Positions 1-9,543 of a stretch of DNA of 64,000 nucleotides are shown here, in pieces. Made by a program: the position numbers and the translations under genes. The notes beneath the pieces are model-generated. The model searched no databases. It was not told the DNA's origin and worked only from the letters and a program-made list of their open reading frames with translations. The first letter of the stretch is position 1, and every line of letters starts with the position of its first letter. Source of the DNA: Flavobacterium sp. ov086 (lineage in GTDB: Bacteria > Bacteroidota > Bacteroidia > Flavobacteriales > Flavobacteriaceae); the NCBI RefSeq assembly GCF_900187965.1, contig NZ_FZNL01000014.1, positions 62,001-126,000 on the forward strand, read 5' to 3'.

Positions 1-2573
1 GCATTAAACTTAGAGGAACTTCTTCTATTTTAGGTTCTTCTGATCCATTATATGTTATTGACGGAGTGGTTTTAAACAATGCCACAACCAATGTAACCAA
101 CCTGAATGTTACGAGCGGAAACTCTAATATGCAAATTGGTCAAAACAGATCGGCAGATATTAACCCAAACGACATTCAAAGTGTAGAAGTTTTAAACGGA
201 GGTGCTGCAGCAGCAATCTACGGATCAAGAGCTGCAAATGGTGTGGTTTTGATTACAACTAAAAAAGGAGTTGCGGGTGAAACGAGATATACTTTTTCAA
301 CCAGTGTAACTTCAAACCAAATCCGCAAAAAACTGGATATGAATATGTCTGACAAACAGTTTGTGAGTACTTCTCCGGCATTATTCCCAATTCAGGGAAA
401 TCCAGCAAGTCCAACTACTGTAACGGTTTTAGGCCGAAATCTTGAAACCAGAACTACAGATGTACAACGCTACGATTATCAGGATGATATTTTTGGAACG
501 GGCGTTGGAACTGATACCTACTTCTCGATGCAAGGCGGAGACGAGAAAACCAAATATTTTGCTTCTCTTGGTTATTTGGTAAACGAAGGAATCGTAAAAA
601 ATACCGATTTTAAAAGAGCCGGGGCAAAAGTAAGATTGAAACATGATTTCAATTCGAAATTATCCGGTACGGTAGGATTAAACTACATAAATTCGAGTTC
701 TAATGAAAAACCGGACGGAAATGTTTTCTGGAGTCCAATTAACGCCATAAACATTACCAATAATATTTATGACATTCATCGAAGAGATGCCAACGGTAAT
801 TTATTGGCTGTTGATCCAAACAGGGTAAATCCGCTTTCGATTATAGACGATTTCAAAATCACGCAAAATACAGATCGTATTATTGCAGATTTACAATTGA
901 ATTACAATCCTTTTAAAAATTTCAATGCCGATTTGATTTTTGGTATCGACAATTACAATCAAAGAGGAAATGTATTTATTCCGAGATATCCTTATGTGGT
1001 GAATCCTGCGTATTATAATGATGGTTATGTTTCTGAAGCGACGAACAGAGTCGTTCAATTTAATAACGATTTGAACTTAAGATATCTTTGGAACATCAAC
1101 GATAAATGGAAAGCAACAACTTATGGAGGTTACAACGTGCAAACCTATCGTGATAATTTTGTGGCCATCGAAGGCCGTAACTTAAAACCGTTTATTGAAA
1201 CCATAAATGCGTTTAATACTTTGATTCCGGGTTCTCCAAGTTCTAGCCAGTCCAGATACAATTTATGGGGTTATTATCTTCAGGAAACCGTTGGTTACAA
1301 AGACAAACTTTATCTAACAATTGCCGGAAGACAAGATGCATCAACTATTTTCTCAAGCGATAACCGATCTCAGTTTTATCCAAAAGCAAGTGCGAGTTAT
1401 GTACTTTCTGACGAAAAATTTATGGAAGGCATTCATGATGCTGTAAGTTCGGTTCGTTTTAGAGCTTCCTGGGGAAAATCAGGAAGTTTAACAGCGATTA
1501 AACCTTATGCCCGTTTTACCAATTATTCGACCGGAACCCTTTTGGGAAACAGTACTTTTACTATTGAAGGTTTCAAACAAGGAAATTTAGACCTAAAACC
1601 GGAACAAAGTGTTACATATGAAGTTGGTGGTGATTTTGGCTTTCTAAAAGATCGCCTGAATTTATCTTTCAGTTATTACAATGCCGATATTGACGATTTG
1701 TTATTGCCGGTTCAATTAGCGGCTTCTGAAGGTGCTACAAATACCATTAAAAACATTGGACAAATGAACAATAAAGGGTATGAAATTAATCTGAAATATG
1801 ATCTTATCAAAAAAGAAAACCTGCATCTTGATGTGTTTGTAAACTATAGCAGCAACAGAAACAAAGTAACAGGATTACCACAAACACGTTTTAAACTGGA
1901 CAGCAACTTGGCCGGAGCTCCAGTTTTTGTAGAAATGAACAAACCAATCGGAATTTTCTACGGTACTTATTTTGCCCGTAATCCAGATGGAAGTTTATTG
2001 TTAACGCCAGACGGATATCCTCAAACTGAAAAAGGTGATGTTAATACCGGAGCACCACGAAGAGATGCTTCGGGACAACCAACAGGAACTATTTTGAACA
2101 AACAAATTGGTAATCCAAATCCGGATTATGTGATTGCGTTTGGAGCCAATCTGAATTACAAAAAATTCGGATTATCAATATTATTTGACGGCGTTCAGGG
2201 CGTAGATGTTTTTGATGCCGATTACAGAACCAGACAAGGTGTAGGATCTGGAACATTAGTAACTAAAGAGCTTAACGGAGAATTACCTCGTGGATATATC
2301 TGGTCTATTTATAATGTTGAAGAATTTAGAGTGGTTGACGGAAGTTATCTGAAATTAAGAGAAGTTTCTTTAAACTATTCTTTCGGAAAATTAACCAGCT
2401 TCTTCGACGATTTAACCGTTACTGCCAGTGGAAGAAACCTGATTTCATGGGATAATTTCACCAGTTTTGATCCGGAAACCAATTCGGGCGGACAATCTTC
2501 GGTTGCGAGATACAATTTCGGAACAGTGCCAATTCCTAGTTCCTATTCATTGGCGGTAAAAGTTCAATTTTAA
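1..2573 (+). CDS. SusC/RagA-family TonB-dependent outer-membrane transporter, 5' end outside window
   Basis: An outer-membrane beta-barrel that imports oligosaccharides or peptides with its SusD partner, energised by TonB. The frame is open from base 3, so the signal peptide, carboxypeptidase-like domain and start lie upstream. The visible protein (about 856 residues) opens in the plug domain with LYVIDGVVLNN, followed by the SusC plug signature DIQSVEVLNGGAAAAIYGSR and GVVLITTKKG. The rest is barrel sequence, ending in the aromatic-rich SLAVKVQF typical of these barrels. The stop is 17 bases before the SusD start, so the two are one operon. Because murQ, anmK, an AmpG-like permease and a NagZ-type enzyme follow on the same strand, the ligand may be a peptidoglycan fragment; that is inference. 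Confidence 0.95.
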   Translation, partial: IKLRGTSSILGSSDPLYVIDGVVLNNATTNVTNLNVTSGNSNMQIGQNRSADINPNDIQSVEVLNGGAAAAIYGSRAANGVVLITTKKGVAGETRYTFSTSVTSNQIRKKLDMNMSDKQFVSTSPALFPIQGNPASPTTVTVLGRNLETRTTDVQRYDYQDDIFGTGVGTDTYFSMQGGDEKTKYFASLGYLVNEGIVKNTDFKRAGAKVRLKHDFNSKLSGTVGLNYINSSSNEKPDGNVFWSPINAINITNNIYDIHRRDANGNLLAVDPNRVNPLSIIDDFKITQNTDRIIADLQLNYNPFKNFNADLIFGIDNYNQRGNVFIPRYPYVVNPAYYNDGYVSEATNRVVQFNNDLNLRYLWNINDKWKATTYGGYNVQTYRDNFVAIEGRNLKPFIETINAFNTLIPGSPSSSQSRYNLWGYYLQETVGYKDKLYLTIAGRQDASTIFSSDNRSQFYPKASASYVLSDEKFMEGIHDAVSSVRFRASWGKSGSLTAIKPYARFTNYSTGTLLGNSTFTIEGFKQGNLDLKPEQSVTYEVGGDFGFLKDRLNLSFSYYNADIDDLLLPVQLAASEGATNTIKNIGQMNNKGYEINLKYDLIKKENLHLDVFVNYSSNRNKVTGLPQTRFKLDSNLAGAPVFVEMNKPIGIFYGTYFARNPDGSLLLTPDGYPQTEKGDVNTGAPRRDASGQPTGTILNKQIGNPNPDYVIAFGANLNYKKFGLSILFDGVQGVDVFDADYRTRQGVGSGTLVTKELNGELPRGYIWSIYNVEEFRVVDGSYLKLREVSLNYSFGKLTSFFDDLTVTASGRNLISWDNFTSFDPETNSGGQSSVARYNFGTVPIPSSYSLAVKVQF

Positions 2574-2589
2574 TCAAACAAAAAACATC

Positions 2590-3867
2590 ATGAAAAAAAT
2601 ATTCATCCCTATAGTAGCTTTTACATTGCTTTTTGCAAGTTGTAATGAAGATTATGTAGATCCTACAAAACCATCGTTAGAATTGGTTTTTGGAACCCGA
2701 GAAGGAGTTATTGGTGCTGCCAACGGATTACAACAGCTTTGGAGTATTGACCGTACAAGCCCTGTTTACAACACGATTACCGGAAACGGATTCACTACAA
2801 AAGAACTTAGATTAATAAATGCCGGAAATGTCGACGAAGGTGAACTTTCTGTTGGAGGCGGTGTACTTTCGACCAAAAATCAAGTCGTAAATAATCTATG
2901 GTCACAATGTCTTGTGATTAAATCGGAGTCACAAAAAGTAATCGATCACGTTGATGTATTAACTTCCGAAAACGAAAAAGCGAGTGTTCTGGTTCATGCC
3001 ACTATTTTTAAAGCAATGGCGATTACAACTCTTGTACAATATTTTCAAAGTGTTCCGCTGCAAACAGGAAAAAATGCCACTTTTAATTCCAGAGCAGAAG
3101 TATTAGCCGAAGCCATTAAAATTCTAAAACTTACAGAACCTCTTCTTGACAAAGCAACAGGATTCTCTGGTTTGGTGGCTGGTATTAACTACAAAAATAC
3201 CGTTTATGCGCTTTTGGCAAGAACATATTTAATGGCGGGAGATTACGATAATGCCATTGCTTATTCTAACTTGGTAGATCTTTCGGCAAAATCTGTCTTT
3301 GCTTTTGATCAGATTAGTGCGAACCCAATTGCTTATATTTCTATTACAACAAACAATGTCTTTCAACCCGTGGATTTAACCTTGGGACTACCAACAGATT
3401 TAGCGCCTGCAAGTTCTGACGGAAGATTGAATTTCTACATTAAACCGGGTTCAAATCCTACGACCGCAACCGGATTTTTTGATTCGAATACCAAATCAAT
3501 TCCGCTTTATTTACCTGGCGAAATGATGTTAATCAAAGCCGAAGGATATGCTCGTAAAGATAATTTACCGCAAGCTATCATCGAGTTAAATAAGGTTTTG
3601 ACCAAAACTGCCGCAGCAGATACCTACGGAATTGGAGCGAATCTAGCCCCATACACCGGAGCCGTAACCAAACCTGCTATTTTAACGGAGATTTACAGAA
3701 ACCGTTGTATCGAAATGTATATGTCAAGTCTAAAACTGGAAGACAGTAGAAGATTTGAACGTCCGGGAGCAGGAACAGCCGGAGCCGAGAGAAACCGTAA
3801 CTGGTATCCTTATCCGGATTCCGAAAGAAATAATAATACTAATACTCCTCCCGATCCTGCTATCTAA
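2590..3867 (+). CDS. SusD/RagB-family outer-membrane nutrient-binding lipoprotein
   Basis: The surface lid that captures substrate for the SusC barrel upstream. Residues 1-18 form a lipoprotein signal, MKKIFIPIVAFTLLFASC, with Cys18 as the lipidated residue. TPR-like helices follow (LLARTYLMAGDYDNAIAYSN), and the C-terminal SusD signature includes PLYLPGEMMLIKAEGYAR and the closing IYRNRCIEMYMSSLKLEDSR. At 425 residues it is shorter than the usual 500-600. It starts 17 bases after susC. The gene downstream is murQ, across a long inverted repeat. SusD-fold proteins are too divergent for the ligand to be read from sequence. Confidence 0.93.
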   Translation: MKKIFIPIVAFTLLFASCNEDYVDPTKPSLELVFGTREGVIGAANGLQQLWSIDRTSPVYNTITGNGFTTKELRLINAGNVDEGELSVGGGVLSTKNQVVNNLWSQCLVIKSESQKVIDHVDVLTSENEKASVLVHATIFKAMAITTLVQYFQSVPLQTGKNATFNSRAEVLAEAIKILKLTEPLLDKATGFSGLVAGINYKNTVYALLARTYLMAGDYDNAIAYSNLVDLSAKSVFAFDQISANPIAYISITTNNVFQPVDLTLGLPTDLAPASSDGRLNFYIKPGSNPTTATGFFDSNTKSIPLYLPGEMMLIKAEGYARKDNLPQAIIELNKVLTKTAAADTYGIGANLAPYTGAVTKPAILTEIYRNRCIEMYMSSLKLEDSRRFERPGAGTAGAERNRNWYPYPDSERNNNTNTPPDPAI

Positions 3868-3874
3868 AAATTGC

Positions 3875-4077
3875 AAAATTGGGGTATCATACTACCGTTC
3901 GGACATAAATACTACAAATCAATTTTGAACACGAATTTCACAAATTAACACTAATTAGGTTTGTGAAATTAATTTCACAAACTAAGCTAGCCCATTAAAA
4001 TTTGTACAAATTAGTGAAATTCGTGTTTATAATATTTATGTCCACACGGTAAAAGCATTATAGTATGCCCCAATTTT
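3875..4077. repeat. Long imperfect palindromic intergenic element
   Basis: This 203-base stretch between susD and murQ folds back on itself in matched blocks. AAAATTGGGG at 3875-3884 pairs with CCCCAATTTT at 4068-4077. GGACATAAATA at 3901-3911 pairs with TATTTATGTCC at 4033-4043. AACACGAATTTCAC at 3928-3941 pairs with GTGAAATTCGTGTT at 4014-4027. At the centre is a perfect 22-base palindrome at 3960-3981. It fits an intergenic REP or MITE-like repeat that could also act as a processing or attenuation structure between the SusCD and enzyme genes. Confidence 0.75.
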
Positions 4078-4103
4078 TATAAAATAACCACAATTTATTT
4101 GTA

Positions 4104-4925
4104 ATGAAAAACAAAATACCAGAAACCGAACAAGAATCTTTATACAAAAATTTAGACCAAATGAGCACCAAAGAATTGCTCATCAACATCAATACAGAAG
4201 ATCAAAAAGTACCTCAAATTGTTGAAAAACAAATTCCGAAGATTGAAAAACTGGTCAAAGCAATTGTAAAAAAAATGCAGCTTGGCGGACGTCTATTTTA
4301 TATTGGAGCCGGAACTTCAGGACGTATCGGGATTTTGGACGCATCTGAATGTCCTCCTACTTTTGGTGTACCTCACGATATGATTATCGGAATTATCGCC
4401 GGTGGGGATACAGCCATCAGAAAAGCGGTCGAAAATGCCGAAGATGATACGGAACAAGCCTGGAAAGATTTGGCTAAACACCAAATCTCGAGTTTAGATT
4501 TTATTATTGGAATCGCTGCTTCGGGAAATACGCCGTATGTATTGGGCGGACTTAAAAAAGCAAAAGAAAACAACATTAAAACGGGAAGCATTTCCTGCAT
4601 TAGCAAAGGATTAATTGCTGAAGTTGCCGATTATCCGATAGAAGTCGTTGTAGGTCCGGAATTTTTAACCGGAAGTACACGTATGAAAGCCGGAACTGCT
4701 CAAAAATTAACCTTAAATATGATTTCTACCTCAGTTATGATTAAATTAGGCAGAATTAAAGGCAACAAAATGGTAGACATGCAATTGTCTAACGAAAAAT
4801 TAGTAAAAAGAGCCATCAAAATGATCATGGAAGAACTCAATATCGAGCAAGATCTCGCTGCTGAATTGCTACAAAAACACAAAAGCGTCAGAGCTGTTTT
4901 ACAAGAAAATAATGCTAAAAGTTAA
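4104..4925 (+). CDS. murQ: N-acetylmuramic acid 6-phosphate etherase
   Basis: A cytoplasmic enzyme that cleaves the D-lactyl ether of MurNAc-6-phosphate to give GlcNAc-6-phosphate and lactate, the key step of cell-wall sugar recycling. The SIS sugar-phosphate fold is clear: GAGTSGRIGILDASECPPTF at about 69-87, IIAGGDTAIRKAVENAEDD, AASGNTPYVLGGL, and TGSTRMKAGTAQKLTLNM. Glu82 in the ECPPTFG segment and Glu113 in the ENAEDD segment match the two glutamates known to be catalytic in the family. At 273 residues it is slightly shorter than E. coli MurQ (about 298), missing part of the C-terminus. The symporter and AnmK that follow supply and phosphorylate its substrate. Confidence 0.95.
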   Translation: MKNKIPETEQESLYKNLDQMSTKELLININTEDQKVPQIVEKQIPKIEKLVKAIVKKMQLGGRLFYIGAGTSGRIGILDASECPPTFGVPHDMIIGIIAGGDTAIRKAVENAEDDTEQAWKDLAKHQISSLDFIIGIAASGNTPYVLGGLKKAKENNIKTGSISCISKGLIAEVADYPIEVVVGPEFLTGSTRMKAGTAQKLTLNMISTSVMIKLGRIKGNKMVDMQLSNEKLVKRAIKMIMEELNIEQDLAAELLQKHKSVRAVLQENNAKS

Positions 4926-4978
4926 GAAAAAAACAATGATATTGTGGCGAATAAATTTCTCGCAAAGTCGCAAAGTTT

Positions 4979-5080
4979 TTGTCATTTCGAGGCACGAGAA
5001 ATCTCCGCAAGAAGCTCGACAAAGATTGGATTTTCGTTGCGGAGTTGCTTGCGAAGATTTCTCCTTCGTCGAAATGACAA
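4979..5080. repeat. Palindromic intergenic repeat (GTCATTTCGA type)
   Basis: TTGTCATTTCGA at 4979-4990 pairs with TCGAAATGACAA at 5069-5080. The arms continue inward imperfectly through GAGAAATCTCCGCAAG on the left and CTTGCGAAGATTTCTC on the right. It lies just after the murQ stop. Similar GTCATTTCGA...CGAAATGAC palindromes are familiar from Flavobacterium intergenic regions (from memory, not searched). A short open frame at 4912-5127 is produced by this repeat and is not taken as a gene. Confidence 0.7.
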
Positions 5081-5198
5081 TATTATGTTTAAGTTTTGAT
5101 CTAGAAGCTTCAGTACTATGTGTTTAATTAAATTTCGCAGACAAAGTAATTACACCACAAAAATAAAAAAACAATTTCACAACTAATCCGAAACCAAA

Positions 5199-6704
5199 AT
5201 GTCTTCAAGCACTATCTTAATTTTTATCATCGTATATTTTGGAATATTAATCCTCATTTCCCAGATCATTAGTAAAAAAGGTCAGGACAATGATTCGTTT
5301 TTTAAAGCCAATAAAAACTCTAAGTGGTATTTAGTTGCTTTTGGTATGATTGGAACCGCACTTTCCGGAGTCACTTTTATTTCGGTTCCGGGCGAAGTAG
5401 GATCACCAAACGGAGAACAGTTCAAGTATTTTCAGTTTATATTAGGGAATGCAATTGGGTTTATTATTATCGCCAAAGTGTTGCTTCCACTTTATTACAG
5501 AATGAATTTAACGTCTATTTACAGCTATATCGAGCAAAGAATGGGCTTTAATAGTTACAAAACTGCCGCTTCAATTTTTCTGGTAAGTAGAACTATAAGT
5601 TCAGCTTTTCGATTGTATTTAGTTGTGATTGTGTTGCAGCGTTATGTTTTTGATTTTTATGGAATTCCGTTTCCGATGACGGTGTTTTTAGCTTTAACTT
5701 TAATCTTTTTATACACTTATAAAAGCGGTTTAAAAACAATCATTATCACCGATACTTTACAGACATTTTTCTTAGTTACTTCTGTTTTTATCACAATTTA
5801 TTTTGTGTGCGATAGTTTAAATCTGAGTGTAATTGAATCCGTTTCAACCATTCGAAAAAGTAATTATTCGCAGGTATTTTTCTTTGATAATTTTTTAACC
5901 AGCAAATATCATTTTGTAAAACAAATTCTTGGCGGAATCTTTGTAACCATAGCAATGGTAGGACTCGATCAGGATTTAATGCAAAAAAACCTAAGCTGCA
6001 AGAATATCGGCGAAGCACAAAAAAACATGTTTACGTTTACGGGCGTTTTTGTACTTATCAATATTATTTTTCTAAGTTTGGGAGCTTTATTATACATCTA
6101 TGCAAACAAAAATGGTATTTCGACTCCGCTTGATTTAGTAACCGGCAAACCAAGAACAGATTTACTTTTTCCGGAAATCGCACTGAATCATTTGTCAATT
6201 GTTCCGGCTTTTGTTTTTCTTTTGGGAATTATCGCCGCCACTTTTGCCACTACAGATTCGGCGTTGACGGCTTTGACCACTTCTTTTTGTGTTGATTTTA
6301 TGGGAATGGACAAAACCGAAAACCTCTCAAATACCAACAATATCAAAAGAAGACATTTAATACATTTAGGATTTTCGATATTACTTTTTCTGGTAATTAT
6401 TGTCTTAAATTCTTTTAATGATAGTTCTGTAGTTGCCTTGATTTTCAAAGCTGCATCTTATACTTACGGACCATTATTAGGCTTATATGCTTTTGGATTA
6501 TTGCAAAAATCAAGACGTGTAAACGATAAAATAGTGCCTGTAATTTGTATTATTGCGCCTATTTTGACTTATTTTGTGAGTGAACATTCGGCTTCCCTTA
6601 TAGGATATACCTTTGATAATGAACTTATAATCATAAACGGATTATTCACCTACATCGGACTTTATTTTACCAGTAAAACTTCTGAAGAAAAAATCTCTTT
6701 TTAA
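5199..6704 (+). CDS. Sodium:solute symporter (SSS family), probable MurNAc or amino-sugar importer
   Basis: An inner-membrane secondary transporter with about 13 predicted helices along 501 residues. The first is TILIFIIVYFGILILISQII at about 4-23. Family features include the segment WYLVAFGMIGTALSGVTFIS and the TTDSALTALTTSFCVDF stretch late in the protein, which resembles the SSS sodium-site region. It lies between murQ and anmK, 69 bases before the latter. The context therefore suggests import of MurNAc, anhydro-MurNAc or a GlcNAc-MurNAc disaccharide from the periplasm. Substrate is inferred from neighbours only. A second SSS symporter at 41647-43284 serves another glycan locus. Confidence 0.88.
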   Translation: MSSSTILIFIIVYFGILILISQIISKKGQDNDSFFKANKNSKWYLVAFGMIGTALSGVTFISVPGEVGSPNGEQFKYFQFILGNAIGFIIIAKVLLPLYYRMNLTSIYSYIEQRMGFNSYKTAASIFLVSRTISSAFRLYLVVIVLQRYVFDFYGIPFPMTVFLALTLIFLYTYKSGLKTIIITDTLQTFFLVTSVFITIYFVCDSLNLSVIESVSTIRKSNYSQVFFFDNFLTSKYHFVKQILGGIFVTIAMVGLDQDLMQKNLSCKNIGEAQKNMFTFTGVFVLINIIFLSLGALLYIYANKNGISTPLDLVTGKPRTDLLFPEIALNHLSIVPAFVFLLGIIAATFATTDSALTALTTSFCVDFMGMDKTENLSNTNNIKRRHLIHLGFSILLFLVIIVLNSFNDSSVVALIFKAASYTYGPLLGLYAFGLLQKSRRVNDKIVPVICIIAPILTYFVSEHSASLIGYTFDNELIIINGLFTYIGLYFTSKTSEEKISF

Positions 6705-6773
6705 ATGAATTTCTATGTAAAATAATCTGATTTTAGCATTTCAATTCAACAGACTTCATAAAATTTAATTTTC

Positions 6774-7982
6774 ATGAACAAAAACATAAGCACACTTTAT
6801 CAAATTGCACAAAAAGAAACCCGAAAAATCATCGGATTAATGTCAGGAACTTCGCTTGACGGACTCGATATTGCATTATGCGAAATTTCAGGCTCGGGCC
6901 AAAATACCGCTGTTAAAGTAACTCAATTTGAAACCATCGATTACTCGGAAGACATTAAAATCGAGATCCGTAAAGTTTTTGCAAAGAAAGAAATTGATTT
7001 TCAGCATTTAGTGATGCTCAACGAATGGATTGGCATTTTGCACGCCGAAATGATAAACAGTTTTCTTAAAAAACGTACTATTTCTGCTGACGAAATTGAT
7101 TTAATTGCTTCGCACGGTCAAACAGTTTTGCACGCTCCAAAGTTTTTACACCAACAGGAAAAATTTCCAAATGCTACTTTACAAATTGGCGATGGCGATC
7201 ATATTGCTGTAAAAACAGGCATTATTACATTGTCTGATTTTAGACAAAAACATATTGCAGCAAGTGGCGAAGGCGCACCATTAGCGGTTTATGGTGATTA
7301 TTTTTTATTTGGAAAAAAGGGAGAAAACCGCATTATGCTTAATATGGGCGGAATTGCTAATTTTACTTTTTTGCCCGCGTCCTCAAATGCCGCAGAAACT
7401 TTTGTAACCGATACCGGAACCGGAAATACTTTAATTGACCTTTTCACCAAACAATATTATCCTGAAAAAAGTTACGACAAAGACGCTGAAATAGCCCAAC
7501 AAGGAACCGTAAATCAAGTATTATTAGACAATCTGAAAGACGATGCATTTTTCAGTCAGGAATTTCCAAAAACAATTGGTCCGGAACTTTTCAGCGAAGC
7601 TTATGTAAAAGAAGCTTTGGCAAAAAGTAATATCGATAATATTTCTGCTCCGGATTTATTGGCAACTTTAACCCGTTTTAGTGCCGAAACAATTGCCGAA
7701 GCTATTCATTATTCTGTAAAAAATTCAGCTTCCAAACTAGAAGATTTTAAAATTTATATGTCCGGTGGAGGAACACATAATCCATTATTGGTAAAATGGC
7801 TAAAAGAATTATTGCCTTGTACTTTTCACAAAACTGATGAACTGGGAATTTCAGGCGATGCCAAAGAAGCCGTTTTGTTTGCCATTCTCGCCAATGAAAC
7901 TGTAGCAGGAGAAGATTTTAATTTTGGTTCGCATAAAGGAATTCCATCGGTAACAATGGGGAAAATTTCATTACCTAATTAA
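6774..7982 (+). CDS. anmK: Anhydro-N-acetylmuramic acid kinase
   Basis: A cytoplasmic kinase that opens and phosphorylates 1,6-anhydro-MurNAc to MurNAc-6-phosphate, the MurQ substrate. All family landmarks are visible in 402 residues: GLMSGTSLDGLDIALCEI at 21-38 (phosphate loop), IASHGQTVLHAP, the LNMGGIANFTFL segment, TDTGTGNTLIDLFTKQYY, and MSGGGTHNPLLVKWL near the C-terminus. The length is somewhat above E. coli AnmK (about 370). With murQ two genes upstream and the symporter between, this is a complete short route from imported anhydro sugar to GlcNAc-6-phosphate. Confidence 0.95.
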   Translation: MNKNISTLYQIAQKETRKIIGLMSGTSLDGLDIALCEISGSGQNTAVKVTQFETIDYSEDIKIEIRKVFAKKEIDFQHLVMLNEWIGILHAEMINSFLKKRTISADEIDLIASHGQTVLHAPKFLHQQEKFPNATLQIGDGDHIAVKTGIITLSDFRQKHIAASGEGAPLAVYGDYFLFGKKGENRIMLNMGGIANFTFLPASSNAAETFVTDTGTGNTLIDLFTKQYYPEKSYDKDAEIAQQGTVNQVLLDNLKDDAFFSQEFPKTIGPELFSEAYVKEALAKSNIDNISAPDLLATLTRFSAETIAEAIHYSVKNSASKLEDFKIYMSGGGTHNPLLVKWLKELLPCTFHKTDELGISGDAKEAVLFAILANETVAGEDFNFGSHKGIPSVTMGKISLPN

Positions 7983-8004
7983 ATAAAATTATTGTGACTA
8001 ATAT

Positions 8005-8142
8005 TTAAACATATAGAAACATAGATTTATTTCTGTAAAAAAGAAACTCGTTTCTTCACACATAGCTGTTGCATTAATGCTAAGTGAAACGCCTATTATG
8101 TGCAAAACAAATCTATCCCGAAGCTTCGGGGCTATGTGTTAA
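8005..8142. repeat. Palindromic intergenic repeat, copy A (partner at 44669-44807)
   Basis: The spacer between anmK and the acetyltransferase gene contains an imperfect inverted repeat. A left arm with ATATAGAAACATAGATTT faces a right arm containing AAATCTAT and CTATGTGTT. Two small perfect palindromes sit inside, AAGAAACTCGTTTCTT at 8041-8056 and CCCGAAGCTTCGGG at 8117-8130. The central block around GTTTCTTCACACATAG recurs at about 44725-44740 with the same flanking organisation, so these are two copies of one repeat family. Confidence 0.7.
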
Positions 8143-8180
8143 AAATAATTCCAAAAAAACGGATTAAATAAAATAAGAAA

Positions 8181-9449
8181 ATGAAAGATCGGATCATTTC
8201 AGTAGATGTTTTAAGAGGACTCACAGTCTTATTAATGACGGTTGTAAATAATCCGGGAAGTTGGGATTATGTTTATCCTATTCTCGATCACGCAAAATGG
8301 AATGGCTGCACGCTGGCAGATCTCGTATTTCCTTTTTTTATTCTTGTCGTAGGAATTGCAGTTCCTTTGGCAATGCCAATAAAACAAGACAAATCAGAAA
8401 ATATCTTAAAAATAATAACACGTTCGCTTCGGATTATTTGCCTCGGATTCTTTTTGTACTTTTTCAACAGCATTTATTTTTTAGGACTGAACGGATTCCC
8501 GCTTTTACTTGTACGTTTAGGAATCACATTCGTAGTTGGATACGCTTTAATTGGAGATTTCAATCTGAAAACCAAAACTATTCTAGCCATTAGTCTTTTT
8601 ATAATTTTTCTGGCGCTGGCTTATGGCGGACATGAAAATTTTAAAGAAGTGAGACTTCCGGGCGTTTTACAGCGTATTGGGATTGTTTATTTCTTTGTTT
8701 CGATTATTTATTTAAAAACAACTGTAAAAACTCAAATTATTCTGAGTTCTCTTATTTTGTTAGGATATTGGGCAATAATGGCATTGATTCCTGTTCCCGG
8801 AATTGGTTCTTCAAACCTTGAACCAATTACCAATTTAGCTTCGTGGTTAGACAGCATTCTATTAAAAGATCACATGTATATTGCTACCAAAACATGGGAC
8901 CCTGAAGGCGTTTTGAGTACTTTACCTACTATCGCAAACGGATTAATTGGTTTATTAATTGGACAATTACTTCTGAAACCTTTACCAAAAATAGAAATCG
9001 CAAAAAAAATAGGAATCATCAGTATATTATTGATTATCTCAGGATTATTATGGTCAATCTTTTTCCCAATAAACAAAGCACTTTGGACAAGTTCTTACGT
9101 TTTATTTACTGCCGGAATTGCACTTTTCCTTTTAACCCTGATTTATTATATTGTAGACGTATTGGAACATAAAAAATGGACAAAATTCTTATTGACTTGG
9201 GGCGTAAATCCAATGATCGTATTCTTTGTTTCCGGAATATTGCCTCGTGCACTCGCATTAATTAAAATTCAGAACCCGGAAAATATTTCAGATCAAATAA
9301 ACGTTAGAGATTATGCTTACCAATACTGGATTAGTCCGCTTTTTGAAAATCAAATGATATCGTCCCTTACTTATTCAATATTATATATACTTTTATGGAG
9401 TTGTGTATTATGGTATTTTTATAAAAAAGGCATGATTTTTAAGGTATAA
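8181..9449 (+). CDS. HGSNAT/NagX-like membrane acetyltransferase (DUF5009-type)
   Basis: A polytopic inner-membrane protein (422 residues, about 11-12 helices) of the heparan-alpha-glucosaminide N-acetyltransferase type, which moves acetyl groups from cytosolic acetyl-CoA to sugars across the membrane. The diagnostic N-terminus is visible: ISVDVLRGLTVLLMTVVNNP, then HAKWNGCTLADLVFPFF with His37, the position of the histidine proposed as acetyl carrier in HGSNAT. GVLQRIGIVYF is also conserved. In this locus a likely role is N-acetylation of glucosamine-containing muropeptide sugars before hydrolysis or uptake; this is inference. A paralogue is at 43418-44563, also beside an SSS symporter. Confidence 0.85.
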   Translation: MKDRIISVDVLRGLTVLLMTVVNNPGSWDYVYPILDHAKWNGCTLADLVFPFFILVVGIAVPLAMPIKQDKSENILKIITRSLRIICLGFFLYFFNSIYFLGLNGFPLLLVRLGITFVVGYALIGDFNLKTKTILAISLFIIFLALAYGGHENFKEVRLPGVLQRIGIVYFFVSIIYLKTTVKTQIILSSLILLGYWAIMALIPVPGIGSSNLEPITNLASWLDSILLKDHMYIATKTWDPEGVLSTLPTIANGLIGLLIGQLLLKPLPKIEIAKKIGIISILLIISGLLWSIFFPINKALWTSSYVLFTAGIALFLLTLIYYIVDVLEHKKWTKFLLTWGVNPMIVFFVSGILPRALALIKIQNPENISDQINVRDYAYQYWISPLFENQMISSLTYSILYILLWSCVLWYFYKKGMIFKV

Positions 9450-9513
9450 TATCGACGACAAAACAAAGGGAACTATTCTAAAATTATAATTTCTTATACT
9501 CATCTAAAAAAAC

Positions 9514-9521
9514 TATTTTTG
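9514..9521 (+). promoter_or_regulatory. Possible -7 box (TATTTTTG) upstream of the GHL10 gene
   Basis: TATTTTTG matches the Bacteroidota TAnnTTTG -7 consensus and lies 22 bases before the start codon. No good -33 TTG is seen at the expected spacing, so the call is weak. Confidence 0.3.
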
Positions 9522-9543
9522 GTTTCTGTTAAAAAAGATTGAA

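Noticed and set aside
4912..5127. 71-codon open frame after murQ
   Set aside because: It overlaps the murQ end and is made of the GTCATTTCGA palindrome.
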